Assembly: GCA_041398565.1 (NCBI GenBank)
Contig: JAWKUN010000006.1
Coordinates: 62,001-126,000 of the forward strand
Length of the DNA: 64,000 nt
DNA from: DATGPD01 sp041398565
GTDB taxonomy: Bacteria; Planctomycetota; UBA1135; UBA2386
Direction of reading: 5' to 3'
Of the stretch, positions 1 to 11,300 are shown piece by piece; the first letter of the stretch is position 1; every line of letters begins with the position of its first letter. The translations under genes and the position numbers were made by a program. Below the pieces are notes generated by a model. The model was not told the origin of the DNA, did no database searches, and saw nothing but the letters and a program-made list of their open reading frames with translations.

Positions 1-1319
1 GACCTCCGCGCCGCCGATCTCGGCCAGCCGGTCGACGCCTTCCCCGACAGCAGCTTCGACGCCGCGATCCTGGTCGGCGTGTTCTCGTTCGGTCAGGCCC
101 CCGCCTACACGCTCGACGAGGTCGTGCGCCTGGTGCGGCCCGGCGGCGTCGTGGTGTTCACCATGCGCGTCGACTTCTTCGAGCAGGACGCGATGGGGGT
201 GCGCAGCCGCATGGACGAGTTCGACGCCCGCCACGTGTGGAAGCTGCTCGACCGCACCGAGCCCGCGCCTTACCTGCCGCACAAGGAACCGGACGCCATG
301 TTCCGGGTGTTCGCCTACCGAGTGCTGGAGACCAAGGAGCCGCCGGTCGACGAGAGCTTCGCCGCGGCCGCGCGCGAAGCGCTGACCGGCGACGAGCCGG
401 TGCGGCGCATCGACCATGCCTTCATCTGGGACTCGACGGCGTCGCGGCTCTACGACCGCTACACCGAGTGCGAGGGCTACTACCTCACCGACTGCGAGCT
501 CGAGATCCTCGAGAGCCACGGACGCGAGATCCTCGGCGAGGACCGGCTGGTGGTGGAGCTCGGCTGCGGCTCGGCACGCAAGGTGAGGCATCTGGTCGAC
601 GCCGCGCTGCAGCGCGGCGACGGCAGCCGTCTCGTCTACACCCCGGTCGACATCAGCGCCGGCGCGGTGCAGGCGACCAAGGACGAGCTCGATCGCGCCT
701 ACCAGGACCGCGTCGACGTGCAGCCGCGCGTCGGCCGCTTCGACAGCGTTCTGTCGTCCATCCCGGTCGACGACGGCAAGCTCATCGTGTTCTTCGGCAG
801 CTCGCTGGGGAACATCGAGTCGATGGACGGCACCCTCGACTTCCTGCGCATGGTCCGTGACCGCATGACCGTCGGCGATCGGTTCGTGGTGGGTCTGGAT
901 CTCGACAAGGACGACGACGTCCTGCGGGGCGCCTACGAGGCGGGACCTCGCAACCGCGACTTCTTCCTGCACATGGTCCGGCGCATCAACCACGTACTGG
1001 CCGGCAACTTCGACCTCGACGCCTTCCGCCAGCACTCGCCCATCCTGCGCGAGCCCGAGTTCGCCGGCGTGAAACCGCGCAGCGTGCACCTGCGCCTGGT
1101 GACCGAGCGGCCGCAGGACGCGTACCTGGCACGGCTGCACATGGAGGCCCACCTCGACGGCGGCGACGCCATCCAGGTCGGCATCTCGCGCAAGTTCGAG
1201 AAGGGGCAGGTCGCGGTCCTGGCTGAGGCGGCAGGCCTGCGCCTGCAGCGCCAATGGTGCGATCGCCGCGGCTGGTTCTCGCTGAACGAACTGGTCCGCG
1301 ACGACGCTGCGCCACGGCC

Positions 1320-1323
<4 letters not shown>
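1..1323 (+). CDS. Fusion of a class I SAM methyltransferase and an EgtD-like (PF10017-type) methyltransferase; 5' end outside window
   Basis: The reading frame is open from base 1, so the start lies upstream and at least 440 residues are present. The first ~110 residues are the C-terminal half of a METTL27-like class I methyltransferase (SFDAAILVGVFSFG, then RPGGVVVFTMR and PYLPHKEPD). The rest resembles the histidine-specific methyltransferase that makes hercynine, the first step of ergothioneine synthesis: an N-terminal YDRYTECEGYYLTDCELEIL block, the SAM motif VVELGCGSARK, the GSSLGN loop and a C-terminal GISRKFE block. EgtD enzymes normally carry Glu-X-Ser in this last block, the Glu contacting the imidazole; here it is Gly-Ile-Ser (Gly codon at 1180-1182). 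The substrate may therefore not be histidine. The stop overlaps the ABC ATPase start by 4 bases, which ties the product to transport. Domain identity is firm; the reaction is inferred. Confidence 0.8.
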
Positions 1324-2137
<814 letters not shown>

Positions 2138-2141
<4 letters not shown>

Positions 2142-3733
2142 AGCGGTCGGGGCCCCCCTCGGGTCGGCGCGACGGAAGTGGGCGAGTGCGGCGCTCGCTC
2201 CTGCCGCTGCTCACCGTGGTAGCCACCGTGGCCGGCACCATTGCCGCGCAAGACCGGATCACCATCGGCAGCAAGAACTTCACCGAGTCGCGCATCCTGG
2301 CCGAGATGCTGGCGCAGCTGGTGGAGGCGCACACCGACCTGCAGGTCGAGCGGCGCCTCGGTCTGGGTGGCACGCTGATCTGCTTCCAGGCGCTCCGCCA
2401 GGGCGACCTCGACGTCTACCCCGACTACACCGGCACCGGCTGGGCGATCGTGCTCAAGCGGCGCGACCGAGCCACCGACCCGCTGCGCACCTACACCACG
2501 GTGGCTCAGCACTACGAGAGCGAGTACGGCGTTCGCTGGCTGCAACCACTCGGGCTGAACAACACCTACGCCCTGGCGATGCGCGAGGTCGACGCCGAGC
2601 GCCTGCAGGTGGAGACCCTGTCCGATCTGCGCGCGCATCGCGAGCTGCGCGCCGGCTTCAGTCTGGAGTTCATGAACCGCGAGGACGGCTGGCCCGGCCT
2701 GCGGGCCGCGTACGGTCTCGAGTTCGGCGAAGTGCGCGGCATGGAGCACGGTCTCGCCTACGCCGCGATCGAGTCGGGAGAGGTCGACCTCATCGATGCC
2801 TACAGCACCGACGGCAAGCTGCTGAAGTACCGCCTGCGCGTCCTGTCGGACGACCGCGGCTTCTTCCCGCCCTACCAGGCCGCGCCGCTGGTGCGAGCCG
2901 ACACACTGAGGCGGCACCCGAATCTGCTCGGCGTGCTCGACCAGCTCGCCTATCGCCTGCCCGACGCCGTGATCCAGAAGCTCAACTTCGCAGTCGAGGA
3001 GGAGGGCAAGGCGTTCGCCACCGTGGCGCACGAGTTCCTGCGGGAAGAGGGCCTGCTCGCCGAGAATGCCATGGCGCCGCTGGCCACGACGCGCGACGTC
3101 GGCTTCCTCGGGCTGATGGCCGCGCGCAGCGGCCGCACCCTGGTGCTCGCCGGCCAGCACCTGCTGCTGACGTTGACGGCGGTCCTCCTGGCGACGCTGG
3201 TGGGCGTGCCGCTCGGCATCGCCTGCGTGCGCCGACCGACTCTGCGCCGCATCGTGCTCGGCGGCGCCGGCGTCGTGCAGACCATCCCCAGCCTGGCGCT
3301 CCTCGCGTTCATGATCCCGATTCCCTGGCTCGGCCTGAGCGCCTCGGCCGCGATCGCGGCCTTGTTCCTCTACTCGCTGCTGCCGATCCTGCGCAACACC
3401 TACACGGGGATCGTCGGGGTGCCACCCGAGCTGATCGAGGCCGCGCGTGGCATGGGCATGTACGAACGACAGGTCCTGCGCCTGGTGCAGATGCCGCTGG
3501 CCATGCGCACCATCATGGCGGGTCTGCGCACCGCCACGGTGGTCGGCATCGGCGTCGCGACCCTGGCGGCATTCATCGGCGCCGGCGGCCTGGGGGAGCC
3601 GATCGTGACCGGCCTGCAGTTGAACGACACCAACCTCATCCTCACCGGCGCGGTGCCCGCAGCCCTGTTGGCCCTGCTGGTCGACGGCGCACTCGGATGG
3701 GCGGAGCGCTGGGTGACGCCGCGCGGGGCGTGA
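2138..3733 (+). CDS. Fused substrate-binding protein and permease of a betaine/ergothioneine-type ABC importer
   Basis: A 531-residue protein starting at ATG 2138 (ATGA overlap with the ATPase stop). Residues ~20-37 form a signal/anchor segment. Residues ~40-300 are an OpuAC/ProX-type binding domain (ITIGSKNFTESRILAEM, then VYPDYTGTGW). From ~330 to the end is a five-helix OpuB/ProW-type permease with the EAA coupling loop ELIEAARGMGMYERQ. The domain order is binding domain first, permease second, the opposite of the permease-first fusions known in OpuABC and EgtU. The predicted substrate is a trimethylammonium compound, possibly the product of the adjacent EgtD-like enzyme; the sequence alone does not settle betaine versus ergothioneine. 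Confidence 0.87.
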
Positions 3734-3797
3734 GCGGCCCCGGGCACGCACGGCACGACCTGCCGCGCGATCCAGCGCTCAGCGCGGCCGGCGGCCG

Positions 3798-3854
3798 CAA
3801 CCCAAAGGGTTGATGTCGGCGCAGCGCCGACCAGAGAGGGCCGCAGGCCGCTCT
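3798..3854. terminator. Cluster of three hairpins between convergent genes
   Basis: Three consecutive inverted repeats lie in the 260-base gap between the permease (+) and the beta-helix gene (-): CAACCC/GGGTTG at 3798-3812 with an AAA loop, TCGGCGC/GCGCCGA at 3816-3830 with a one-base centre, and an imperfect AGAGGGCC/GGCCGCTCT stem at 3835-3854. There is no T-tract, as is common in very GC-rich genomes. A role in stopping both converging transcripts is inferred from position. Confidence 0.4.
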
Positions 3855-3957
3855 ATTGCCTGGGACTTCCAGTGCTGCTCGGGCGTGCCGAATCCGGCAC
3901 CGTCACGAATTGCACGCCCTGCGGATTCCGCGCGCGCCGCGACGATTCGCAGCACTT

Positions 3958-3986
3958 GCAGCTCAGCGGCGGAGCCTGGCTGTCGC
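3958..3986 (+). repeat. Possible degenerate copy of the palindromic repeat
   Basis: The stretch reads TCAGCGGCGGAGCCTGGCT, matching the core of the repeat seen at 34796, 45011 and 57076 (TCAGCGGTGGAGCCTGGCT). The flanks do not match well. A second partial match to the repeat's left end lies at 3772-3784. It ends just before the stop of the beta-helix gene, so it may be a decayed remnant or chance. Confidence 0.3.
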
Positions 3987-3993
3987 AAACGAC

Positions 3994-5103
3994 CTACGGA
4001 AACACCACGATGCTCGCGGTGCTGACCGACAGACGGTCGGTGAAGAACACGGCCTGCAGCGTCGTCGTGAAGCCCGCCGGCACGGCAGCGTGTGCCAGAC
4101 GGTGCGTCGCGTTGCGCGTGCTGCCGAAGCTGCCGAACGCCACGACCAAGTGCTCGTCCGTGCTCACCCAGACCGCGCCGGCGAAGGTCGGCAGTATCGG
4201 AGTCGGGCGGCTCAGCAGGACGACGTAGTCGGAAGTCCGGAGTCCGTGCAGATCGACGTCGAGAAGCGTGCCGGAGCTGTCGGCCACCAGGCTCGCCACC
4301 TCGCGCGATTGCACGGTGGCCGCGCCGCCGATGGGGGGCGCTCCCATCCACGGCACGAGCACCGTGGTCGGGTCGACCACGACGGTGCCCGAATCCACCT
4401 GCACCGCGGGAGCAGGCGCGCTCCCGCTCTGCGCTGCGCTCACATTGCTGCGCGTGAGGGTGAGCCTGCCCGATGTCCAACGGAGGCCCGGCCCGGACGA
4501 GAAGAAGCCGGGCTGCACGGTGACCGAACAGCGCACCAGTCCGAGCTCGCCGGAGCCGACGATGGGGCTCCCCAGATTCTCGAACGCCGATCTCTGGACG
4601 ACGACGTTGCTGTCGTTGACCGACAGATGCGCGACCGTGAGGTTCTTCATCTCGACCTGACTGCAGCTGACACAATCGATGTCGAGATGGGCCAGGAGGC
4701 CCTGCATCGCTTGGAGTGACACGGTGCCGCGGCAGCTCTGTACGTCGATGGTGTAGCTGCCGTCGAACGGGCCGACGGCGGTGAAACCACGCATCGCGAA
4801 CGTCTGCCGCGCCGGGATGTCGTGGACTCGCAGGTAGGGAGGGAGGATCGTGTTGCCGATCAATCTCACTCCCACCAGCCCGACGATGGCGATGCCCTTG
4901 TCGATGTCGAGCGCTGGTTCGCGGTACTCCCCGGCACGGACCACGATGGTGTCGCCCGCGAGCGCGGCCGCCACGGCCGGCGCCAAGGAGAGGAAGTCGC
5001 CGCCGCCCGCAGCATCGACGACGATCTGCCGCTGCGCGGCAAGGGCGGGCGAGGCGGCGGCCAAGAGCGAGAGGGCGAACGGGAGCGAGAGGACGGATCG
5101 CAT
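3994..5103 (-). CDS. Secreted right-handed beta-helix (pectate-lyase-fold) protein
   Basis: A 369-residue protein read from ATG 5103, chosen because it begins directly with a signal peptide (MRSVLSLPFALSLLAAASPALAA). The mature part opens with IVVDAAGGGDFLSLAPAVAAA, the usual start of a parallel beta-helix built on short 'position-value' coils, followed by repeated coils such as IVVRAGEYREP and MKNLTVAHLSVNDSNVVV. The last ~90 residues leave the helix and form a beta-rich C-terminal module (WVSTDEHLVVAFGS). No catalytic residues typical of polysaccharide lyases were recognised. The likely place is outside the cytoplasmic membrane; the ligand is unknown. Confidence 0.75.
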   Translation of the reverse strand: MRSVLSLPFALSLLAAASPALAAQRQIVVDAAGGGDFLSLAPAVAAALAGDTIVVRAGEYREPALDIDKGIAIVGLVGVRLIGNTILPPYLRVHDIPARQTFAMRGFTAVGPFDGSYTIDVQSCRGTVSLQAMQGLLAHLDIDCVSCSQVEMKNLTVAHLSVNDSNVVVQRSAFENLGSPIVGSGELGLVRCSVTVQPGFFSSGPGLRWTSGRLTLTRSNVSAAQSGSAPAPAVQVDSGTVVVDPTTVLVPWMGAPPIGGAATVQSREVASLVADSSGTLLDVDLHGLRTSDYVVLLSRPTPILPTFAGAVWVSTDEHLVVAFGSFGSTRNATHRLAHAAVPAGFTTTLQAVFFTDRLSVSTASIVVFP

Positions 5104-5191
5104 CAGGGTTCTCGGTGAACAAGAAGTGGGTCCTACTCGGCGAGACACCGGCCGTGTCGAACTCGCGACCAGGCGGACTCGTCGTGGCCAG

Positions 5192-5231
5192 GTCGGATCG
5201 GCAACCCGCCGCGCGGGCGACCCGATCCGAC
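5192..5231 (-). terminator. Strong hairpin downstream of the M14 peptidase gene
   Basis: A perfect 10-base inverted repeat (GTCGGATCGG at 5192-5201, CCGATCCGAC at 5222-5231) encloses a smaller CCCGC/GCGGG stem. It lies 45-84 bases past the stop of the peptidase gene in its direction of transcription and upstream of the beta-helix gene. A CTTTTA stretch follows on the plus-strand side only. A terminator or mRNA-stabilising hairpin is the simplest reading; an operator for the beta-helix gene is possible. Confidence 0.5.
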
Positions 5232-5275
5232 GCCAGACACCCTTTTAGCACTCGTCCGGCGCGGCGGCAGCGAGT

Positions 5276-8065
5276 TCAGACCGTGCGTGGCGCGTACAGC
5301 ATGTCGAACACGAGCTTGAACGAAGCGTGCGGCTGGCCGCGGTAGATGACGTCGACCCCGTAGAGAACCACGCGGCCGCGCCCCACCTTGCACTCCACCA
5401 CCGCGGCCTTGCCGTCCAGGTGCTCGAGCCCGAGGGCCCAGCCCGACAGGAGCTCGGCGCGCGCGCCGTACGACGCGAGCACGCGGACGCGGTCGCCGGC
5501 GTCGGGCAGTACCGAAATCGCGTCGCTGCGCCGGAACATGGCAGCGATCCGCGCGGGGACACCGGGGGCTTCGGCTTCGAGCGCGACGAGCGAGCCGGGG
5601 ATGAAGAAGTCGCGACTCGACAGGGCACGGCGCGCCTTCCCCTCGCCGCGATACAGCCCGACCTCGACCGGCAGATCGAAATGCTTGGCAGCGCGCTGAT
5701 TCTGCCCGCCGAACACCAGCAGGGTGCCGCCAGCGTCGACGAAGGCGCGGAGGTTCGGGACGCCCTGGTCGCGGCTGATCCGGGTGAAGCGTTCGAGCTG
5801 ACCGCTCCAGTCCTCGAACGGCGGCATCGCCGCCAGCACCTTCTCGGCTGCCTCGCGCGTCGATGCGCGGTCGGCCGCGCCGACCTGGCGTCGCGACTGT
5901 GCGTCGCCGGCGGGCGAGGTCGACGGCAGCCCGGTCGCGAAGACGAGCACGTCGAACCGGGCAGCGAGATCGCCAGCTTCCACCGCGGTGCCGTACAGCC
6001 GTTCGTAGGGAAACTCGTAGTGATCGAGCACCCACTCGGTCCAGCCAGTGTCCATGCTGCTACCCCACGGCTCGAACACACCGACGCGCGCGGCGCGCAG
6101 CGTCACGCCTTCGCCACGGGTCGACGCCGTCATCGCCACGCCAAGCTCACGCGCCGCACGCTCGAGGAGCGGACGCGTCGAGTCGTCGGCTGCGACCACC
6201 AGCGTCGCATCGGCACCGCGGCCTTCACCGCGCGCCACCTGCCCACCGGCGCGCAGCACCCGATTGGCCACGCGGTAGGCGTCGCCGTTGCCGAGTGGCA
6301 GGGCCAATCGATCGGCGGCGGGAGCCTCGCGCGGCGGCAGCACCACCTCGTCGACCGGTCGCAGGTCGCCCTCCACAGCCGCGAACGCGCGCTCGAACCG
6401 CACGCCCATCTGCATCGCCAACGTCCAGCCGGCGCTGTCGTACGGCCGCACCGGCTGCCCGTCCTTGCCGAGGTCGTCGGGATGCCACTGCGGCTCGAAC
6501 ATGTCGAGCACGTGCGGACGGAAGGCCTGGTCGCAGCGCACGACGAAAGTGCCGGGCGCGATCTGCTCGGTCGATGCGCCGTCGGCGACGGTGCACGTGC
6601 CGCGTGCCTGCCAGACCTCGACCCCGGTGGCGCGCAGCGACTGCAGGAAGCGGCGCAGAGCGGCACCGTCGGGTTGGTCGGCGGGCAGCAGGTAAGCGCG
6701 CGCGTCGCGCAGAGCCGGGTCCTCGAACACCGCAGCCGCCGCCGCGCTGGCCGCATCCGGCTGCCGCGCCCGACGCGGCTCGCCGGCCTCGCCGCCAGCG
6801 TCCTCGGTGGGCGGTTCCGCCGCGTCGGCGTCGGTGCCGGCGCGTGCTGCGCGCTCGGCGGTCGCCACCATCTTCGGAGTCGGCGTCCAGTGATCACGGC
6901 TGCCGCGCGCGATGGAGTTCACGGCCATGCGCCCGAAGTTGGCGAGAAGCTGCACCCGGTAGCGGGCCGCCGTGTCGAGGATGGCGTAGTTGGCGGTCTG
7001 CAGGTACTCGATGGTGTCGCGCGCGTGCCAGGTACGCGTTCCGATCGGCATCGGGTAGTCGCCACTGCCGAGCCTCCGGTCGAGCCCTTGTGTGAGCTCG
7101 GTCGGATCGGGATGCCCGAACACCTCGGTGAGGATGCCGATCATGTTGTGGAAGCAGGTGGTCGTGCGCAGGCCGCCGTTCCACCACATCGAGTAGGGTG
7201 CACCACTGCGCGAGATGACGCCGGCCTTGCCCTCCCAGGCAAAGCGCGCGTTCATGTTGGCGGCGACGAACTCGATGCCGCGCACGACGAGCGGATCGAC
7301 GAAGTAGTTGTGCGGATCGCGGAACGGCGGCGTGTAGATCACCGTGCCGCGCGGCGCCGTCTGGTGGTGGTTGTAGACGATCTGCGGGAACCACTCGTGG
7401 TAGAAGACCCGCGCCACCGCCCGCGTCTCGGCGGTGTTGGCCGCGTAGTGGTCGCGGTTGTTGTCGTGGCCGCAGTAGCGCTGATAGAGCACCGGCAGGT
7501 TGCCGACACGGCCGGCAGCGGCGTAGGCGCGCGCCACCATCTCCATGCCGTCGGGGTTGACCGGGCACGCAAGCAGCACCACCTCGTCGAGAATGCGTCG
7601 CGTCTCGAGGTCGTCACGCGACACCATGCGCCACACCAGCTCGAGGATGTTCTGGCCGGCGATGGCCTCGGTGGCGTGCAAACCGGCGTCGATCCACACG
7701 ACGGCGCGGCCCTCCTCGGCGAGCGCGGCGATGGCGTCGTCGGCGAGGGATGCGCCCGCGTCGTCGCGCCCACTCGCCAGAGTCGCGCTGATCCGCCGCA
7801 AGCGTTCGACCCCGCGCAGGTTCTGCGGCGAAGAGATCACCGCCATCCACATCGTCTGCCCGTAGCCGCTGGTGCCGATCTCGCGCAGCTGCATGCGGTC
7901 CGAGGCCGCCGCGAGCTGCTGCCAGTAGGCGACGAGCTCGGTGTAGCTGGCGAGGCGGCGGTCGGCGCCCACCTCGTGTCCGAGCGCACGCTCCGGCGGC
8001 AAGAGCTTGGTCTGGGCGCGGGGCAGGCAGGCGAGGAGCACCACCAAGGCGAGGACGAGACGCAT
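5276..8065 (-). CDS. Secreted M14-family zinc carboxypeptidase-like protein
   Basis: A 929-residue protein from ATG 8065, which opens with a clean signal peptide (MRLVLALVVLLACLPRAQ). The M14 catalytic domain follows: zinc ligands His130 and Glu133 in LHATEAIAG, the substrate-binding block VNPDGM near 170, a candidate third zinc ligand in YNHHQT, and the likely catalytic Glu in GILTEVFGH. A Pro/Ala/Asp-rich linker near residues 410-460 leads into a long C-terminal half (FQVRC-like repeats, VGVFEPWGSSMDTGW, LLVFGGQNQ) that resembles the glutamine-amidotransferase-like tail found on large M14 proteins of this type. It should trim C-terminal residues from extracellular peptides. It is single-gene, with a hairpin after the stop. 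Confidence 0.85.
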   Translation of the reverse strand: MRLVLALVVLLACLPRAQTKLLPPERALGHEVGADRRLASYTELVAYWQQLAAASDRMQLREIGTSGYGQTMWMAVISSPQNLRGVERLRRISATLASGRDDAGASLADDAIAALAEEGRAVVWIDAGLHATEAIAGQNILELVWRMVSRDDLETRRILDEVVLLACPVNPDGMEMVARAYAAAGRVGNLPVLYQRYCGHDNNRDHYAANTAETRAVARVFYHEWFPQIVYNHHQTAPRGTVIYTPPFRDPHNYFVDPLVVRGIEFVAANMNARFAWEGKAGVISRSGAPYSMWWNGGLRTTTCFHNMIGILTEVFGHPDPTELTQGLDRRLGSGDYPMPIGTRTWHARDTIEYLQTANYAILDTAARYRVQLLANFGRMAVNSIARGSRDHWTPTPKMVATAERAARAGTDADAAEPPTEDAGGEAGEPRRARQPDAASAAAAAVFEDPALRDARAYLLPADQPDGAALRRFLQSLRATGVEVWQARGTCTVADGASTEQIAPGTFVVRCDQAFRPHVLDMFEPQWHPDDLGKDGQPVRPYDSAGWTLAMQMGVRFERAFAAVEGDLRPVDEVVLPPREAPAADRLALPLGNGDAYRVANRVLRAGGQVARGEGRGADATLVVAADDSTRPLLERAARELGVAMTASTRGEGVTLRAARVGVFEPWGSSMDTGWTEWVLDHYEFPYERLYGTAVEAGDLAARFDVLVFATGLPSTSPAGDAQSRRQVGAADRASTREAAEKVLAAMPPFEDWSGQLERFTRISRDQGVPNLRAFVDAGGTLLVFGGQNQRAAKHFDLPVEVGLYRGEGKARRALSSRDFFIPGSLVALEAEAPGVPARIAAMFRRSDAISVLPDAGDRVRVLASYGARAELLSGWALGLEHLDGKAAVVECKVGRGRVVLYGVDVIYRGQPHASFKLVFDMLYAPRTV

Positions 8066-8356
8066 GCCCACACGACAGCAGCCCGCCGGCGCGGATTCCA
8101 CGGAACGTCGGGTCGTGGCAATTCGGCGGCGGTCGCACCACGAAGCTGGGCGACGCGTGGACCTACGACCCCGCGCGGCCAGCTCGTGTTCGTTTCGATC
8201 CTGCGCGAAGCTGACGTCTGCTGCGCGAACTCCAGGGGTGAAGGTTGCGCAAAGCCGAAGACCGCCGCGCCCTGCGAACTACCTGTCCGGCTGGCGTGCT
8301 ATCCTCCGCCCTTCGGCCGCGTGTGAAGCCAGTTGCCGAACGAAGGAGTTCCGTCG

Positions 8357-11300
8357 ATGTCGCCCTCATTCTCTCCCCAGCTCTTGGTGCAGTCGCCTCG
8401 CACGGCCCGGGATCCGTCGAAGCGCGGATCGCCACCATGCGGTCCCGCCCCTCGCCGGTCGCGCCTGGCGTGCACGCCGCGCGGTGTCGCTCGGACTGCG
8501 CTTCTCGCGCTGGCGGCGATCCCGCTCGCCGGTCAGAACCCGATCGTCCTCGAGAATCAGAACGCCGGGGTACCGGCGTCGGTCTGGTACGTCCCCGGGC
8601 CCGGCGACGCCAACATCCAGGGCTTCGCCACCGACCTGAGCGTGAACGCCGGCGCCACGGTGCGCTTCAAGATCGATACCAACTCACCGGCCTACCACAT
8701 CGACGTCTACCGCCTCGGCTGGTACCAGGGACTGGGCGCGCGTCGGGTCGGTAGTGGCATCGTGACCGCAACCCTGCCGCAGCCGCAGCCGGCGGGCCTG
8801 TTCGACCCGGCGACGGCGATGACCGATTGCGGCAACTGGGCCGAGTCGGCGCACTGGGACGTGCCCGCGGCCGCAGTGTCGGGCGTCTACGTCGCCAAGC
8901 TCGTGCGCGACGACACCACGCCGGGCACCAGCCACATCCTGTTCGTGGTGCGCAACGACGCGAGCACGTCGGACATCGTCGTCAAGACGAACGACAGCAC
9001 TTGGCAGGCCTACAACCTCTACGGCGGTGCCAGCCTCTATCCGGCCGGCAACAGCCCCCCTGGCTTCAACCACGCGACCAAGGTCAGCTACAACCGACCG
9101 TTCGACATCCGCAACGCGGCCGGTGGCTCGGGCTACGACTTCTTCGCCGCCGAGTACGCGATGGTGCGCTTCCTCGAGGCCAACGGCTACGACGTGAGCT
9201 ACATGACGAGCGTCGACGTCGACCGCTACGGCGCGCGCCTGCTCCAGCATCGAGCGTTCCTGTCGGTCGGACACGACGAGTACTGGTCGGGACCCGAGCG
9301 CGGCAACGTGGTGACGGCCCGCGACGCGGGGGTCCACCTGGCGTTCTTCTCCGGCAACGAGCTGTACTGGCGCACGCGCTACGAGCCGAGCATCGACGGC
9401 AGCAGCACGCCGTACCGCACCCTGGTCTGCTACAAGGAAGGCACGCTGGGCGAGAACGTGTGCGGCACCAAGTGCGACCCGTCGCCGGAGTGGACCGGGC
9501 TGTGGCGCGACGGCTGTGCGCCGACCTACGACCCACCGACGAACGGCGGCTGCCGCCCGGAGAGCACGCTCAGCGGCCAATACAGCTGGAGCGGCGTGAT
9601 CGGCGCCATCGAGGTGCCCTACGCCTACAAGGACCTGCGCCTGTGGCGTTTCACGAGCATTCCGGGGCTGACCGCGGGCGGCAGAGCGATCCTCGGCGCC
9701 AACACGCTCGGCCACGAGTGGGATCCGCAGGACGCGAGCGCCGCCTACGCTCCGCGCCGCATCCTGCTGTCCGAGACGCTGCTCGGCGGGCAAGTGCACC
9801 ATCTGTCGCTCTACCGCGCCGACAGCGGCGCGTGGGTGTTCGGCGCCGGCACCGTGCAGTGGTCGTGGGGCCTCGACGACTTCCACACCTACGCGCAGGT
9901 GCCGAGCAACCACGACATGCAGCAGGCGACGGTCAATCTGTTCGCCGACATGGGCCTGTCGCCGGGCTCGCTGCAGCCCGGGCTCGTGCGGACGTCGGCA
10001 TCGACCGACACGCAGGCGCCCGGCTCGATCATCTCGGCGCCGAGCGAGGGGCAGATGGTGCCGGTGAACGGCACGATCGGCATCCAGGGCGTCGCGGCCG
10101 ACGTCGGCGGCGGTGTCGTCGCCGGTGTCGAGGTGTCGGTCGACAACGGCGCGACGTGGCACCCGGCGATCGGCACGACGACCTGGAGCTACGCATGGTC
10201 GCCGACCGCGCAAGGGTCGGTCACGATCAAGAGCCGCGCCTTCGACGACAGCGGCAACCTCGAAGTGCCGGCGACGACCGGGGTGAACGTGGTGCACGTG
10301 ACGGTGACAGGCCCGAGCTGCCCGTGCACCGTGTTCGGCACGGCGACACCGACCGGCTCGCCGTTCAACGACGGTGGTCCGATCGAGCTCGGCATGCGCT
10401 TCCGCGTCGACGTGCCGGGCCTCATCACCAAGCTGCGTTACTACAAGGTGGCGGGCATCGCCGGAACGCGCACCGGCAGCCTGTGGACCAACACCGGCAC
10501 CAACCTGGCGCGGCAGGTGTTCACCAACGAGACGGCGTCGGGGTGGCAAGAAGTCGGCCTGTCGTCACCGCTCCCCGTGCAGCCGGGAACCACCTACGTG
10601 GTCTCGTACTTCAGCTCGACGGGCGACTACTTCGGCGCCACGAACTACTTCACCCAGCAAGCCGGCAACGGGCTGGTGCACGGACTGGCCGACGGCTTCG
10701 ACGGACCGAACGGCATCTACCTCGCGACGCCGGTCCCCGCGTTTCCGACCGCGACCTTCCGCAGCGGCAACTACTTCGCCGACGTCGTCTTCGCGACCGC
10801 GCCGGACACCACGCCGCCGACGGTCACCGCGCGCGTCCCGGCGCCGAACGCCACCAGCGTGCCCGTGTCCACGGCGGTGACCGCGTCGTTCAGCGAACCG
10901 CTCGATCCCGCGAGTGTGAGCGGAGCGACATTCGAGCTGCGCGACGCCGGCAACGTGCCCGTGTCGGCAACGATCGTCTACGTCCCCGGCACCCTGAACA
11001 CGACCCTGACCCCGTCGGCGCCGCTGGCCCCGCTGTCGACATACACGGCGACTCTGCGCGGCGGCGCCACCGACCCGCGCATCAAGGACGTCGCCGGCAA
11101 CGCGCTCGCGGCCAACGTCGTGTGGTCGTTCACGACCGCCGCGGCGACGCGCTGCCCGTGCACGGTGTTCCCCGCCAACGTGGCGGCGCCAGGACCGCTC
11201 AACAACGACCAGTCGCCGCTCGAGGTCGGCATGAAGTTCCGTGCCGATCGGAACGGGCTGATCACGGCCCTGCGCTACTTCAAGTTCCCCGGCACGACCG

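Noticed and set aside
3779..5251. A 490-codon minus-strand frame overlapping the beta-helix gene
   Set aside because: It is Arg/Pro/Ala-rich with no domain, in a different frame from the signal-peptide-bearing beta-helix gene; a GC-bias shadow.
5327..8326. A 999-codon plus-strand frame antisense to the M14 peptidase
   Set aside because: His/Arg/Glu-rich composition typical of an antisense frame; the peptidase on the minus strand has all zinc-ligand motifs and a signal peptide.
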